Shown here in pieces: positions 29,001 to 40,226 of a stretch of DNA of 64,000 nucleotides. Source of the stretch: Paramecium sonneborni (Eukaryota > Ciliophora > Oligohymenophorea > Peniculida > Parameciidae). Made by a program: the position numbers and the translations under genes. The stretch is from contig CAJJDN010000018.1 in assembly GCA_905182985.1 (NCBI GenBank), forward strand, positions 663,830-727,829, written 5' to 3'. Under the pieces are notes generated by a model. It was not told the DNA's origin. It saw only the letters and a program-made list of their open reading frames with translations, and made no database searches. Numbering within the stretch: the stretch's first letter is position 1; each line of letters starts with the position of its first letter.

Positions 29001-30800
29001 AAGTTGTATTAGAGAGGGTAGAAGTGCAAAATCATGTTCTTTATTGAATATATAAATGGGATGTGGAGGTGGCACATATGGTTGTGAATAAGTTGATTTA
29101 AATAAAGTGGGATGTGATCATATAGGTTTGAATAAATATGGATGTTTAAATATAAGTAGTTAATCTTGTAAATGGGTAGAAGGTTAAGATGGAGAAATAG
29201 ATCATTGTGAGGAACATTACCCATTTGGTTTTTGTTCAGAATAACCTGAATAGGTGAATGCAGTGTTATGTTCATTGGTTGATAATAATGATTCATGTGT
29301 ATATAATAGAGAGTTGAATAAATGTGAATAAGCTAGGAAAGATTATGATAATGTGATTGGTATAAATGGTTATGGATGTGCATAGATTGAGAACTGCATA
29401 TTTTTAAAAGGGAAATGTATAAGATATAAGTAAGAGTTAAATCTTCGTTGTGAACATGCTGAAATAGCTAATTATAAGGTTTGTTCATAAATAGTTTAAA
29501 ATGAATGTAAGTATAGTGAACTTAAGAATGGATGTATATCTCCTAGTGATAATGATAGCTGTTAAGAGTTAGGTATGAATTCTTTAGGATGCAATAATAG
29601 AAGTCCTTTTTGTTCTTGGGAGAATGAAAGTTGTTAATGTGTTAGATTATTAGAAAATAAAAAAGATTGTTCAGATATATTTGATCATACTGAATGTGAG
29701 AACAAAAATTAATGCTATTATGATGTTATTAATTCTTCTAATCTAATTTCTAAAGATTTAATAAAGCAATAGAATTTAGGGATATGCAAATAAAAATAAT
29801 GTAGTTAAAGAGATAATAAAAATTGTGAAGGTTAAATAGTATATGATATTATTTGTTATTTAGATAAAGAAGGAAAATGTCAAACTGCTAAGGATTGCAG
29901 TGATATTTTTAATTCTGTTTCAGAATGTTCAAAGTATTCAATAAAAGATAGAATTTGTGTTGAAAAAGATAATATAAGTAATGTTTCTGAGAATAAAAAT
30001 TAGAATAGGCAATGTGAAACATAAAAGAAATGTAATTAAATGGATTCAATCACTTGTCAAAAAAATTCAAAAGATTGTATCCAAGTCAATAATTAATGTA
30101 TTGATAAACTATGTTCTGATTATAAACAATAGACTACTTGTAATATAATGAATTGTTATTGGAGTAAAAGTAACAAAAAATGTATAGAATAACCAAATTG
30201 TGAACTCCATCAATCACATGCTGATTGTTAAGATGCATTTTATCAAAATCAAAAATGTGGCTGGTTTAAATAAAAAGAAAATAATATTTGCACACTTGGA
30301 TGTAGATATCTCCCTCAATATTTTATTAATTGTTAAGGAACTTAAATCAATTAATATGTTTGTGTCAAATCAAAAGGTGTATGTACACAATGTGAAGAAA
30401 TCACAGATGCTTGTTAATGCTTAGATTAATAAGATTTTTGTTTTTATGATATGCATAAAAATATATGTAGTTCTAAAAATTGCCAAAGATACGATCAAAA
30501 AACTTGTCCAAACTCTAGATGCTTTTTTTATTCATCTACAAATGTAATTATCTCACATATTATTTTTAGACATGCTTTCCATAATGTAGATTCAGATACA
30601 ATAGTCAAGAATGCAAATTGTTTGATAACTGTCTATGGGATTCAGAAACAAACTCATGTCTTGATAAAATCGAATCTCTACTTGAAGAATAAATACCAGA
30701 TGATTTTATACTAGAAGATTTAAGACCTGAAGAATTTCTAATTCTTATCGGAGTAAAATTAATAATAGCTGTTTCCATAATCAGTCTAATCCTTCTCTGA
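20039..30800 (+). CDS. Giant Cys-rich surface-antigen-like protein, copy 3 (complete)
   Basis: ATG 20039 starts a hydrophobic leader (MFNLSLILLITIQ) and TGA is at 30798-30800. Introns: first at 20180-20208 (29 nt; a 20-nt version at 20189-20208 also fits), then 20315-20336, 20568-20591, 20724-20749 and 30544-30569. With the 29-nt choice the spliced length is 10635 nt (3545 codons); with the 20-nt choice it is 10644. Both keep frame. The second to fourth introns split a Cys codon after T, as in copy 2. The Cys-rich body aligns with copies 1, 2 and 4, including the conserved stretch with G-Y-C-Q-Q and the LED-ES-IKVNG segment. The C-terminus (VKLIIAVSIISLILL) is hydrophobic to the last residue, implying membrane or GPI anchoring. 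Inferred to be an alternative member of a surface-antigen family. Confidence 0.87.
27640..28554 (+). repeat. Near-identical tract shared with the second giant gene, copy B
   Basis: Partner of 15902-16813. It carries a 3-nt in-frame difference and about a dozen substitutions. Confidence 0.85.
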
Positions 30801-31688
30801 TAAATATCTATTTCATACAAAAATAAACTATACCAAATTTATTTATTAATTAATAATACAATTTTGCAATTGATTTCCCTCTACATTCTTAAATCCTTTT
30901 CGTAATTGTATTCAAATTTTCTCTATTCTTTACTCAATTAATTAATACAATATTAGTTGCTTTTTTATAGTATCTTTTCAAAATAGATCTAATAAAAATA
31001 ATTGCTCATTATGTTCTTACCATCCTTATATTAAAATTTATATTGAAGAATTCATCGCTCATCAATTAAGATATGATATAATAAGCTAGAATAAATATTT
31101 AAAATAATTTAAGACAATCTTTCCTATTAATCTATATTCCTACTCTAAAACTGTTCTAACAAAAATTTATTGTCAAAGCAAAATACTATTCCAATACTTA
31201 GACTCATTTTACAATTACAATGAATAAAATTAATTAATATTTCTATATAAAATCTTTTTTGTATGTGAGAATATATAATTAATTTTTGAGAAGCTTCACA
31301 AATCTTTTTTATTTATTGTAAAATTTATAATCTTATTCATCTATATCAATCCATTCTCATTGAAATTATTATCTTTAATTTACACTCAGAAATCCAATCA
31401 AGAAAATAAAATTTAATTCCATTTATATCTTCTCTCACTTATCTCTCATTCATAAAGTTGAAGCCCAGTTCTATTCTATTAAACAATATTTTATTATTAT
31501 TAAATATTTTCATAAAAAAGCTTCATGTCTCCAATTCAAACATCCTTTCGGTAATTGCTAAATAGAATTTTAATTTACAAAAAATTTAAATAAAATAGAA
31601 TATTTTATTCTTCAACTTCAAGATTTAAATAGCAAAATCTCATACTTTTGTAAAAAAAACAAAGATTTTAAAATCTTCTATTATTATA
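30801..31688. other. Unresolved stretch upstream of the kinase-like gene
   Basis: Several overlapping + strand frames stay open for 150-180 codons here (for example about 31290-31830), which is not rare by chance with one stop codon. Some segments look coding (K-A-S-C-L-Q-F-K-H-P-F-G-N-C-Q near 31520-31560). It could hold 5' exons of the kinase-like gene or a separate small gene, but I cannot join the frames with credible short introns. Confidence 0.4.
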
Positions 31689-33125
31689 ATGTTTTTTTAT
31701 TTGATTAAGGCATATTATAGAATTTAAATCAATGTTTATAAGGTAAAAAAACATTCATAAAAAACAATAATATTTATATTGTAATTAATGGGATAAAATT
31801 GGGCAAGCCCTTAACTGATACAACAAAATCTAGTTGACAACTAATAATTCTTAGACTAAGAGATTTAATCGAAATTGACAGATTCGAATGGACCTCATTT
31901 AAGACATCTTAAAAGTTTTTCAATTCAAGATGGATATAAAGGAAGAATAATCAATTATGATTGTTAACCAAATTTTCTGAATTTAAAAAGCTTAAAGGAC
32001 CTCAGCAATTAAAATTCAATAAATACCAATCATTATTAGGATATATTAACTTAATTAATTTAAGGATTATATGAAATGCATAAGAACTAATTTATTGGAA
32101 GATCATTCTCATATGAAACTATAACCTATGAATTAGCAGCTAAAAAGCTTGTTTATTTTAATTTTGGTTTTTTTCATTCAGTCGAGCAAACGTAGTTTTC
32201 TCCAGAATGTTTATACAAATTGCTATATACTTATGAATCGGATTATTGGTTAGTAGCAAAAATAATGTGGCAATTATTAGTCAAGAAGAGAGATTGTTAC
32301 AATACAGATATAAAAATATTTGGGAAAAACATTCTAAATTATCAATTAGATGAAATAAAAATTGATCCTTAATTAGGATAGCCAAAAGAATTAATTGAAT
32401 TGATAAATGAAATGCTTCCAATTTATTGTGGAAGAAGAAAAACAATATCTAAATTATTAGATGAACAATATTTAAAATTGGATAATTAAGGAAGAACTCT
32501 AATGAAGTAATTTTATGAAAAATATTCATTTGGATCATATATCTTAAAAATAATGTAATAAACATTTAAGCGTGATTCTTAGAAAATATTTGTATATTAT
32601 ATAGATCTTAAAAATAAAGTTTGTAATAGGTTTGTCAAAGAAATATTTTAAATATTACTTACATATATTGCCCTATAATTAGTTTTCCATTACCCAACTT
32701 AAGATAAAAATAAATATCCCTTTTTATTAAGTACATTATCAAAATGTTTAACAACATAGTCTAGAATTTTGAAAGATAAACTTTAAATCATTGAGAAATG
32801 GGAACCTTAGGATTCATAAAATTACAAAATTCTTAAAGAGTAAATATTTTAGTCCCATAATTAAGCATGCAGATATGAAAAACATTTACATAAAAAGTAC
32901 TAAGAGGATTTTGAAAAACTAAGTGATTTATCTCTAGAAGAGAAAATTAAAATTTTGCATTTTAAATTGTCTTAATATAGAGCCTAAGCGTCTAATCCTG
33001 AATCGATTCCTCAAAAAATATTATTAAAGTTACTGACAAATTTAAGAGTACAGGAGAATATAAATTGCAAAAATTTAGAAGAAGGTTTGATATAGTATCT
33101 AGATAAACTATAAAATGAATAGTGA
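31689..33125 (+). CDS. Degenerate protein kinase (pseudokinase), 5' end uncertain
   Basis: An open frame from ATG 31689 to TGA 33123-33125 (478 codons) contains a recognisable kinase C-lobe. A helix-like L-Y-E-M-H-K precedes I-G-R-S-F-S-Y-E-T-I where an active kinase has H-R-D-L-K-P-E-N-I. K-L-V-Y-F-N-F-G-F-F stands where DFG is expected. S-P-E-C-L then Y-E-S-D-Y-W-L-V-A match the APE and D-x-W-S-x-G landmarks. The catalytic Asp, Lys and Asn of the loop and the Asp of DFG are all replaced, so it is unlikely to be catalytically active and may act as a scaffold. The C-terminal 200 or so residues are helical and of no recognised family. The true start is uncertain: no clear ATP-binding N-lobe motif is visible and upstream exons may exist. 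The gene ends 32 bp from the stop of the convergent gene on the other strand. Confidence 0.65.
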
Positions 33126-33157
33126 GTTAATTTAGAATATCAATAAAAATTTGTTAA

Positions 33158-33583
33158 TCAAAATATATTTCTTTTTGCTAAATTAATTGGTCTTCTTTAA
33201 ATGTCTTGATCTTTAACCAAGCCTGCAGTTCTATCAGTTTAAGAGTATCCACTAAATGCTGACAATCTCTATTTTTATTCAGTATAATTTAAAGGCTATG
33301 ATGTTACATTTTAAATGTTAGAAACATTGCTTTAAATCTATGAACCACCAATTCTAGATTATTAAATTGATCCTTAATTAATCTGAAATTAATTATGACT
33401 TTGTTGATAGTCAGCATTTTATTTCCCAAAGGTTATATGATTTGGCTTATTAGATCCATTTTACTAATCATGTTTCCAATTAGCTAGAACCACATATTAC
33501 ATTTGCTCTGTTTCTATATGTTCCTATTCTGATTAGGGTTAACTTTCATTTTAATATTGGTTATCGGATTAACAGGTGCCCAT
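33158..33583 (-). CDS. Small Gln/Asn/Ser-rich protein with N-terminal Met-Gly-Thr-Cys
   Basis: The frame runs from ATG (33583-33581) to TGA (33160-33158), 141 aa without introns. It starts M-G-T-C-Q-S, which fits N-myristoylation of Gly2 and palmitoylation of Cys4, so the protein is probably tethered to a membrane. The middle is rich in Gln, Asn and Ser and probably disordered. The end is basic (I-N-L-A-K-R-N-I-F). No family was recognised. It lies between the stop of the convergent kinase-like gene (32 bp away) and the stop of the upstream PX gene (223 bp away). Opposite-strand frames across it are also open, but their codon and amino-acid composition look less coding. Confidence 0.65.
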
Positions 33584-33806
33584 ATATTATTAATGAATAA
33601 AAGTAAATAAATTTTATCAATTAATTAGTAAATAATAATGATAATTTCTCAAAGTAGAGCTTTTAGTTTAATTATAGTATTATTGAACCAAGGAATCTCT
33701 TTCAATATTACTGGTGTTAAAGCTGTTCTAAAAGTAAGATCCATTATATTTTAAAATATCATAACTTCAGATTGATTTAGTTCTATTTATTTCACTAAAA
33801 AAACAC

Positions 33807-35603
33807 TCATTTTTTGACCTATGAATATATGATTTATTAAATACCTTTTTAATCACATTTTAATTTATACTGACTTGGTAATTGATTGTTATTTGGTACT
33901 ATGGTAATTTGATAAGTAAAATCATTAATTTTTATAATCTCTTAATCACTGACAAAAGCCATTTTCTTAAATGTTGATTTATCTTCCCAAACATAATATT
34001 CAACAATAACACTTTTATTTTCATCAATTTATTCCAAGATATCTTTCTAAATCATACCATGAAACCATTATTATTTCAAATCAGTGAATATTTTGATAGC
34101 CTTATCTATAGAACATTCAACTGGATGAATTGTTTTTATAAACTAACCTTATAGATGATACATAATATGTCCCTCACATTCTTTTATTAATTATATATAT
34201 AGCTTACCTTAAACATATTTCCAATTTAGATTCATCTAACTAATCTCTAACAATTAATCAAGTGAAGGTTCTTATTCTAAAATAGCATATTCTATTGAGT
34301 TTGATTTAGTAGGTAACAACTCTTAATTGTTTTCAATACTATCTTTTAATTATTTAATTTCTTCATTTATCTTATTCTTATATGTTAAAACATAATTTTC
34401 ATATTCTCTTATAGCCTCGTCATCATTCAATAAATAGTTAATCATTTCATTTTTTAATTAATTTTATTGTATGTATTTATTTAGAATCATCAATGAATCT
34501 TATTTACATAACTTTTATTATCCACATATGTGATATTAAATTTTCATTGTTCTAAACTATTTTATACTTATTTCACTGAATAATTTTATAGCTTATTCGG
34601 CATCTATTAAATAAACTTTAATTTCATTACTTGGATTGTAATCAAATTCAAATATTTTCCTAAAAAACTAAAATCCATTTATGCAACTTATATGACTTTA
34701 TATGTCATTATTCTATATTGATAGTGCTTACATAATTCCTTGAAGTTCTCTTTCATCATCTCCTATCAGTAGGACTTTTAAAAGAAGAGGAGATATCTAT
34801 TAAATTTTACCAAAATAGTACTTCTCCATTTTTCTAAAAATTACAACCAAATAATTTACTAAAATATTTTGCCTCTTTCATCAATTTAATTATTTAATTT
34901 CTATAGATAATGAAATATCATTTATTCAGCCTAATTATTCGGTTATATTTTTTTTGGGCTTGTATCCAAAAGATCTTATAAAGCATTTTCATCTTTACTA
35001 AATTAATGCATTTTAACATTTTAATCAAAACCACCTTTTAAGAATTATTCTAAATTTTTTTATGACTCTTATAAATACCTTTAATTTTTAGAAAATCTAA
35101 AAATATGTATAATGAATGGTCTAAATTTTATATTAAATATTATAAAAATTCTAATTACATTCTTAATTTACTTTCAAGCATTTCTTATCTTTTTGCTATT
35201 GTTTTTCTAGAATTCGTTTAAATTACTTTTTTTGAAGGGAACTTGGGCATATTCTTCTAAGATTTTAGTAGCTAACTTCTTTTTATATTTTTACTGAATC
35301 ATATAATTTCTCAAATTCAGAATATCTTTTTGGAATCGTATAATCTGTATAATCTGTTTTTATTTAGATTACGTAATTCACAATATGGTTTTTTAAAATG
35401 GATGTTCGATCTTCTTCTTTATAGATTTTGATAATCCCAATCTCTTTAATCATGTGATGATTGACAATTAAAGCATACAATTCTTTAGCATCATATTCTT
35501 TCTTATTTTATTACTTTGACAATACAGTTGGTTTTTCTGATTGTTATCTAAAGAATGCCGGTGCAGATTCATTTGTAAAGCTCTATGAAAGGATCTATTT
35601 CAT
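33807..35603 (-). CDS. PX-domain protein with C-terminal START-like region
   Basis: ATG is at 35603-35601 and TGA at 33809-33807. Three introns restore the frame: 35272-35294 (23 nt), 35050-35078 (29 nt) and 34834-34859 (26 nt), giving 573 codons. A further in-frame 27-nt GTAAG...AAG at 34181-34207 may also be spliced. Residues from about 45 to 160 form a PX phosphoinositide-binding domain: an amphipathic strand with I-P-K-R-Y-S-E-F-E-K-L-Y, then P-K-F-P-S-K-K, then R-x-x-M-L-E-x-x-L-x-x-x-L. The C-terminal roughly 150 residues have a START-like pattern (N-W-K-Y-V, I-H-P-V-E-C-S-I-D-K-A, then I-D-E-N-K-S-V-I-V-E-Y-Y-V-W), consistent with a lipid-binding fold. Predicted to sit on endosomal or other phosphoinositide-bearing membranes. 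The PX call is strong; the START call is moderate. Confidence 0.75.
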
Positions 35604-35675
35604 ATAAATATTAATAAAATTTACAATTATTATTATTTACAACTTAATTGAAGTGTTATTTTAAATTATTTCATA

Positions 35676-36957
35676 ATGTGTTAGGAAGCTATTTTAACAT
35701 GGTTTAAAAAGATTTTAAATGTTGACTGTGGTAATCTCTACATAGACTTAATCGATGGAATCATGGTTGAAAAGCTTCTAAACCTATTCAATCATAACCA
35801 TTTTCCAATCAAAGTAGAATAATGTACAGATTCTTAATTTGTTTTCAATTATGCAAGGATCAAATCAATTATCGAGAATATGTCAAACTTTGATTCTACT
35901 CTTTAGGTGATTACTCCTTTAAAGATAGTAGAAGGAAATGATGAAAATGAGTTAAATAAATTTATTTATAACATCATCAAGGTATTTACTTTTCATATAT
36001 AAAGTTTAGATTATCTATGATTGGAACAAGGCCAAAGAAGCTCTGAACCACTTGAGGAATGATTAAATTTAATACATTTTAGATTTCTTTAGCAAAGAAG
36101 ATTTCAATTATTAATAACAATTATTGTACAAGTAATTGATTGAGTATGAGACAATTAATAATAAATAAGAAATTTAGATCAAATAACTTGAATAAAAAAT
36201 TTTAATTTTAGAAGAAAATATTCTAAAATTATAAAATCTCTAATAAAGCTTGAATGAAGAAAACAATTCATTGAAGGAATGTTAGTATTTTATTATTATT
36301 CTTTTAGAAATTGAAAAGCTTAGAATTAATGAATTAGGTTATGATTGTAATTTCACAATAAATTATTTAAAATAAGAATGTTTAAATTTGTAAATGATTA
36401 TCACTAATTTAGAAAAAAGAAATGAATTGTATGATATATTAATATATATATCTAGGCAATAATAATAGATTTAAATTTTAATTCAGTTTGAATAAAAATC
36501 TAAGGATTTAGAATAAGAATTGTAATACTAATAAAATAAAAAAATTGTCATTGATGAATTGTAGGAAAAGAATTAGATTTTAAAAGATCAAGTTAAAGTA
36601 TATGATAACTATTCAAAGATTCAAAAAGAAAATATAAATACATCAAATTAAAATACTACAAACCATACCTTATGCGAACAAGAAATATTTAAATTAAAAA
36701 ATACAATTACACAATTAGAATAATAAATCAAGAATTAATTTTAAATGAAATAATACACTTAAGAGACTCCAAAGATTCCAAAACCAAAAGTAAATAGTTT
36801 ATCAGAATAAAAATAAAAAAAATAATGTTGTTTTGATGATAAACTTTAGAAATAGAATGATATGTTAAGACAGATTATTTCCAAATTTGAAATATAATAA
36901 TAATCTACTTAGCCTTTTATGAATAAATGTTAAAGAGGAAAATCATTAAATAATTGA
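35676..36957 (+). CDS. Hook-like N-terminal domain plus long coiled coil
   Basis: ATG 35676, TGA 36955-36957, one 28-nt intron at 35982-36009; the spliced length is 1254 nt, exactly 418 codons (417 aa). The first 130 or so residues (I-L-T-W-F-K-K-I-L-N, then D-L-I-D-G-I-M-V-E-K-L-L-N) resemble the N-terminal microtubule-binding or dynein-adaptor domain of Hook-family proteins. The remainder is a Gln/Glu/Lys/Leu-rich coiled coil of about 270 residues. Proteins of this type link cargo to dynein or microtubules; that role is inferred from the domain pattern. Divergent from the PX gene, whose start lies 72 bp away, so the two probably share an upstream region. Confidence 0.7.
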
Positions 36958-37406
36958 TTATATAATTAAATTGTTAATATATTGATTTGATTAATAAATA
37001 TTAGAACATAATCTAATTATTTAAGAAATTATTTTAAAAAAATAAAATTTAATTATATTTTTTTAAATAGTTCAATCATATTGATTATCAAAGTGAAGTA
37101 TTATTTAAATTTTAAAACGAATATAGATAGAAAGACAGAAATGGATTTTTAATAAATTTAATAATAAAATTTATTGAAATTTAGTAATGAGCATTTAAGA
37201 TATATTATTTTAAACTGATTAGAATGAATTGATAAAAAAGATGAATAATGTAGTTTAATAAAATAATATAATTATTCTCAATGAAAAGCTATAAAAATAA
37301 AATAATATAAAACATATAATGGATAAAAATAAATAATTATAGAAATTAAAAATAAATGCTAATTAAGGATTGTTAAATAATATATTTAATATTATTATAC
37401 TAATGA
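36958..37406. other. Intergenic stretch with possible coiled-coil gene debris
   Basis: Between the Hook-like gene and the convergent eS31 fusion gene, short + strand frames read like coiled-coil sequence (for example F-Q-N-E-Y-R-Q-K-D-R-N near 37100-37140, and N-E-K-L-Q-K-Q-N-N near 37280-37310). No start-to-stop frame joins them. It may be a relic of a coiled-coil gene or simply AT-rich filler. Confidence 0.3.
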
Positions 37407-38022
37407 TCATTTTTTCTTTCCTTTTTTACCTCCTGCAGCTCCTCCAGCAGCAGCTCCTCCTGCTGGTGCTGCTGCAGCTGCTGCTGCTGCTTTAGCTGCT
37501 TATTATTTTTTGATTGCTTCCAAATTTGCCCTAATCTAAATATTATTAATAAATTCTTACAGTTGCTTCATCCATTCTAAATGTTTAATGACATGTTCCA
37601 CAATAATGTCTATCAAAGTGTTTAGCCATATATACTCCTTATGGGCATTATGGGCATTATTTATGAGATCTTTAAACTGTACCTTTGTTATCAATTGTAT
37701 ATAGCTTAAGAGTAGCCAATTTGACTTTTCGATGTCTATGCTTCTTCTTTTTGGGTTTAGCAAAATTCTTCTTCTTCTTCTTCTTCTTTTTACCTCCTTC
37801 TGCATCAACAGTTACATAATAAATGCTTTCACTTCCTATAAATAATATGTAATTATTATTACCTAATAATGCAGATGCCGCTATAGATTCTCCAGCATTG
37901 ACCAATTAAATTTCACAACCCAATTCACATTGAATTAGTTACATCAAATGACCAGCTGAGCTTTAATCAGCTAAATCATATAGTTTTACTTCACCATTAA
38001 GGTGACCAACTTTTATGATCAT
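37407..38022 (-). CDS. Divergent ubiquitin-like / ribosomal protein eS31 (S27a) fusion
   Basis: ATG 38022-38020, TGA 37409-37407, one 25-nt intron at 37536-37560; 591 nt spliced, 196 aa. Residues 1-77 are a ubiquitin-like domain ending in Gly-Gly; it keeps the opening beta-hairpin pattern and an N-A-G-E loop corresponding to F-A-G-K of ubiquitin. Its only lysines are at 4 and 13. The eS31 part follows: a poly-Lys run, K-P-K-K-K-K-H-R-H-R-K-V-K-L-A and a zinc finger C-x2-C-x14-C-x2-C that includes K-H-F-D-R-H-Y-C. After the intron comes an unusual Ala/Gly/Pro-rich tail ending in G-G-K-K-G-K-K-K. The product should be cleaved after Gly-Gly, releasing the small-subunit ribosomal protein and the ubiquitin-like moiety. 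Confidence 0.85.
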
Positions 38023-38189
38023 TTTTAAAATTAAAGATTTTAATTTAAAATAAATGAAAAGAAATTTATATTTATTGAAAAAAATACTTCATTTCTATCT
38101 ATGAATAATTAACTTATTATACACATTTATTCAAACTAATAAAATATTTGGAATCATTTCAAAACTGAAAATTGACATAGCCCTCATTA

Positions 38190-39415
38190 TTATTATTTTA
38201 TAGTATATAATCTTAAACTAATAAAATAAAATTCTAAATATATCTTTATCAAAATTTGATTTTGCAATCAATAAATCACTCTTTTTTTATATTTACTATT
38301 TTTATATTATTAAATCCTAATCTACGCATAGCCATAACAAAATATCGATATTTACTTTATTTTCCTCTGATAATCCTTATTAAATATTATCATAACCATT
38401 AGAATAGATTCATTTTCCATAATCAATTTAATTTACCAAATCAAAGGTTTACAAAATATTAAATAGTATTAAAAATACACTATTTTATATTATCTTACAT
38501 TTCTATTATTTATATAAGAAAGTGGATCAAAATCAAAGTTTTACATATGCAGATAATTAAAAAATTAATGATCATTTTGATTGAATTCATAAAAGGTGTT
38601 ACTTTTTAACTCATATTCTAAATTTTATTAAGATTTGAATTAAAAGCTATTTATTTAAACTAACCAATTAATCAATTAATAACTATTAATGTTAGAATCT
38701 ATATTTGGATAAGACTCAAACTTAAAAGTTCCTTTAAATGTTTTCTGGTAATCCAAAAATATTATTCATTATCTGTTGCTTGAATAAATACTGATTATCT
38801 TTTTATTAATTTATTTTAGATCTGAAATTTTATTGATATTTTTTATTTTGAATTAATTATATATGACTTCAAATCAACTAACTTTTTTCTTTAAAATCTT
38901 ATTTTGGTAATTATTACTATTAAATGAAGTAATGTTCAAATTTAGTATTATGTACTTCATTTTCAAAAATTTTTTTGGTTATTTTATAATAATCTCTAAT
39001 AAAATTCAATAATTAATATTTGTTGGATTCAATATCAATAACATAATTATTTCAACTTGATCTTAATCTTCAAAATATTGATTGTTTAATGTATTTTATG
39101 GTAAACATGGTTAAGAATCTGACAATTCTGATAGTTTTTGTATTTGATTAATCGAGAAAAAATATCATTTTCTCTTTTAATTAGTTCTTTGATTTTTTGT
39201 AATCTCTAATCATTAATTAATAATTCATTAATATCTTGATTATTTTTGCTCTATTGTTAAGAGAAATATACAGATGATTAATCTTAATGAATTTTTCTGT
39301 ATCTATTTAGAGATTTCTAACTTTGTCTTGGCAAATTAATTGATGAAGACTTGATTGTGTAGAATAGTGAGTAGATTTAAAATTTTGATTTTTAGTAATA
39401 ATCTTAAATGAAAAT
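38190..39415 (-). pseudogene. Frame-disrupted coiled-coil gene
   Basis: The minus strand carries successive coding-like segments in different frames. About 39340-39080 gives D-I-N-E-L-L-I-N-D-Q-R-L-Q-K-I-K-E-L-I-K. About 39035-38890 gives D-I-E-S-N-K-Y-Q-L-L-N-F-I-R-D-Y-Y-K. About 38730-38490 gives E-S-Y-P-N-I-D-S-N-I-N-S-Y-Q-L-I-N-W. I could not join the first two with any GT...AG interval of 35 nt or less, so the gene is either decayed or contains sequencing or assembly indels. No domain was recognised beyond coiled coil. The exact ends are uncertain; it lies head to head with the cyclin gene. Confidence 0.45.
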
Positions 39416-39520
39416 TGGAAGTGTATTCTACAACAATTATTTACAGAAATAATTTTTGAAGAATCATTTCTTAAATATGCTTATTATGTAAAATAAAAAT
39501 ATTGAATATTATATCTATTA

Positions 39521-40029
39521 ATGCAACAATCGACTTAGTTACTTGTTATAGTAGCGAATATCTTAGATGAAATAATTAAAGAGACTGATACTTTAGAAAT
39601 TGAGTAAGAATCACAATCATATTTTCATGCTAACAAAGCACCTTCAATATCTATTCACAATTACTTACAAAGAATTGCAAAATATACTCATTGTAGTGAA
39701 TAATGTTTTGTTATAGCATTGATCTACTTAGATAGGTTATAAGAAAAACATCCTTATTTAGTGCTTAATTCTAAATGTATACATAGGTAGCTTAATTTAA
39801 ATTATCAAGATTCCTTTTGTTAGCTATTATGATAGCCATAAAATATTAAGATGATGATTATTATAAAAACGAATACTACGCAAAAGTTGGTGGTGTTAGT
39901 GTTAGAGAGATTTTTATTCTTGAATAAGAATTCTTAGAATTAATGGACCATCAATTATTTATAGACGAACAATATTATTTTTTATATGAAAAGAAATTGC
40001 TAGAATATGGAGAGATCGAAATGCCTTGA
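39521..40029 (+). CDS. PHO80/P-type (U-type) cyclin
   Basis: ATG 39521, TGA 40027-40029, one 23-nt intron at 39787-39809 (T-rich and A-rich, GTAG...AAG); 486 nt spliced, 161 aa. The protein is essentially one cyclin box of the PHO80-like family. It contains S-I-S-I-H-N-Y-L-Q-R-I-A-K-Y, then Y-L-D-R-L, I-H-R-F-L-L-L-A-I-M-I-A-I-K-Y, Y-Y-A-K-V-G-G-V-S and L-E-x-E-F-L-E-L-M-D-H-Q-L-F-I. The intron falls exactly within the I-H-R-F motif. Such small cyclins bind and activate cyclin-dependent kinases, in yeast for phosphate signalling; the partner here is unknown. It is convergent with the ankyrin gene (stop to stop 197 bp). Confidence 0.9.
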
Positions 40030-40226
40030 TAATTTTGTTTATTTGTTTATTATTTTGTGTTTTAATTGTTTTGAACGAAATATTACTATAAAGTTTTCAT
40101 ATTTATATCTTAAGGTGTTCTTGGTAAATGTTTGATATTATAGATATAATAACAAACTTATGATAAATTTTTATATTTTTTAATTTATAGTTTATGAATT
40201 TTTCAATAAATAAATAAATGATGAAA

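Noticed and set aside
30801..31688. A separate complete gene between giant copy 3 and the kinase-like gene
   Set aside because: Three competing frames are open, none has a convincing start, domain or splice chain, and such lengths are expected by chance with one stop codon.
33190..33800. Long + strand open frame opposite the small Met-Gly-Thr-Cys protein
   Set aside because: It has no plausible start and its composition is dominated by Ile, Phe and His; the minus-strand frame has a clean start and stop and typical Gln-rich ciliate composition.
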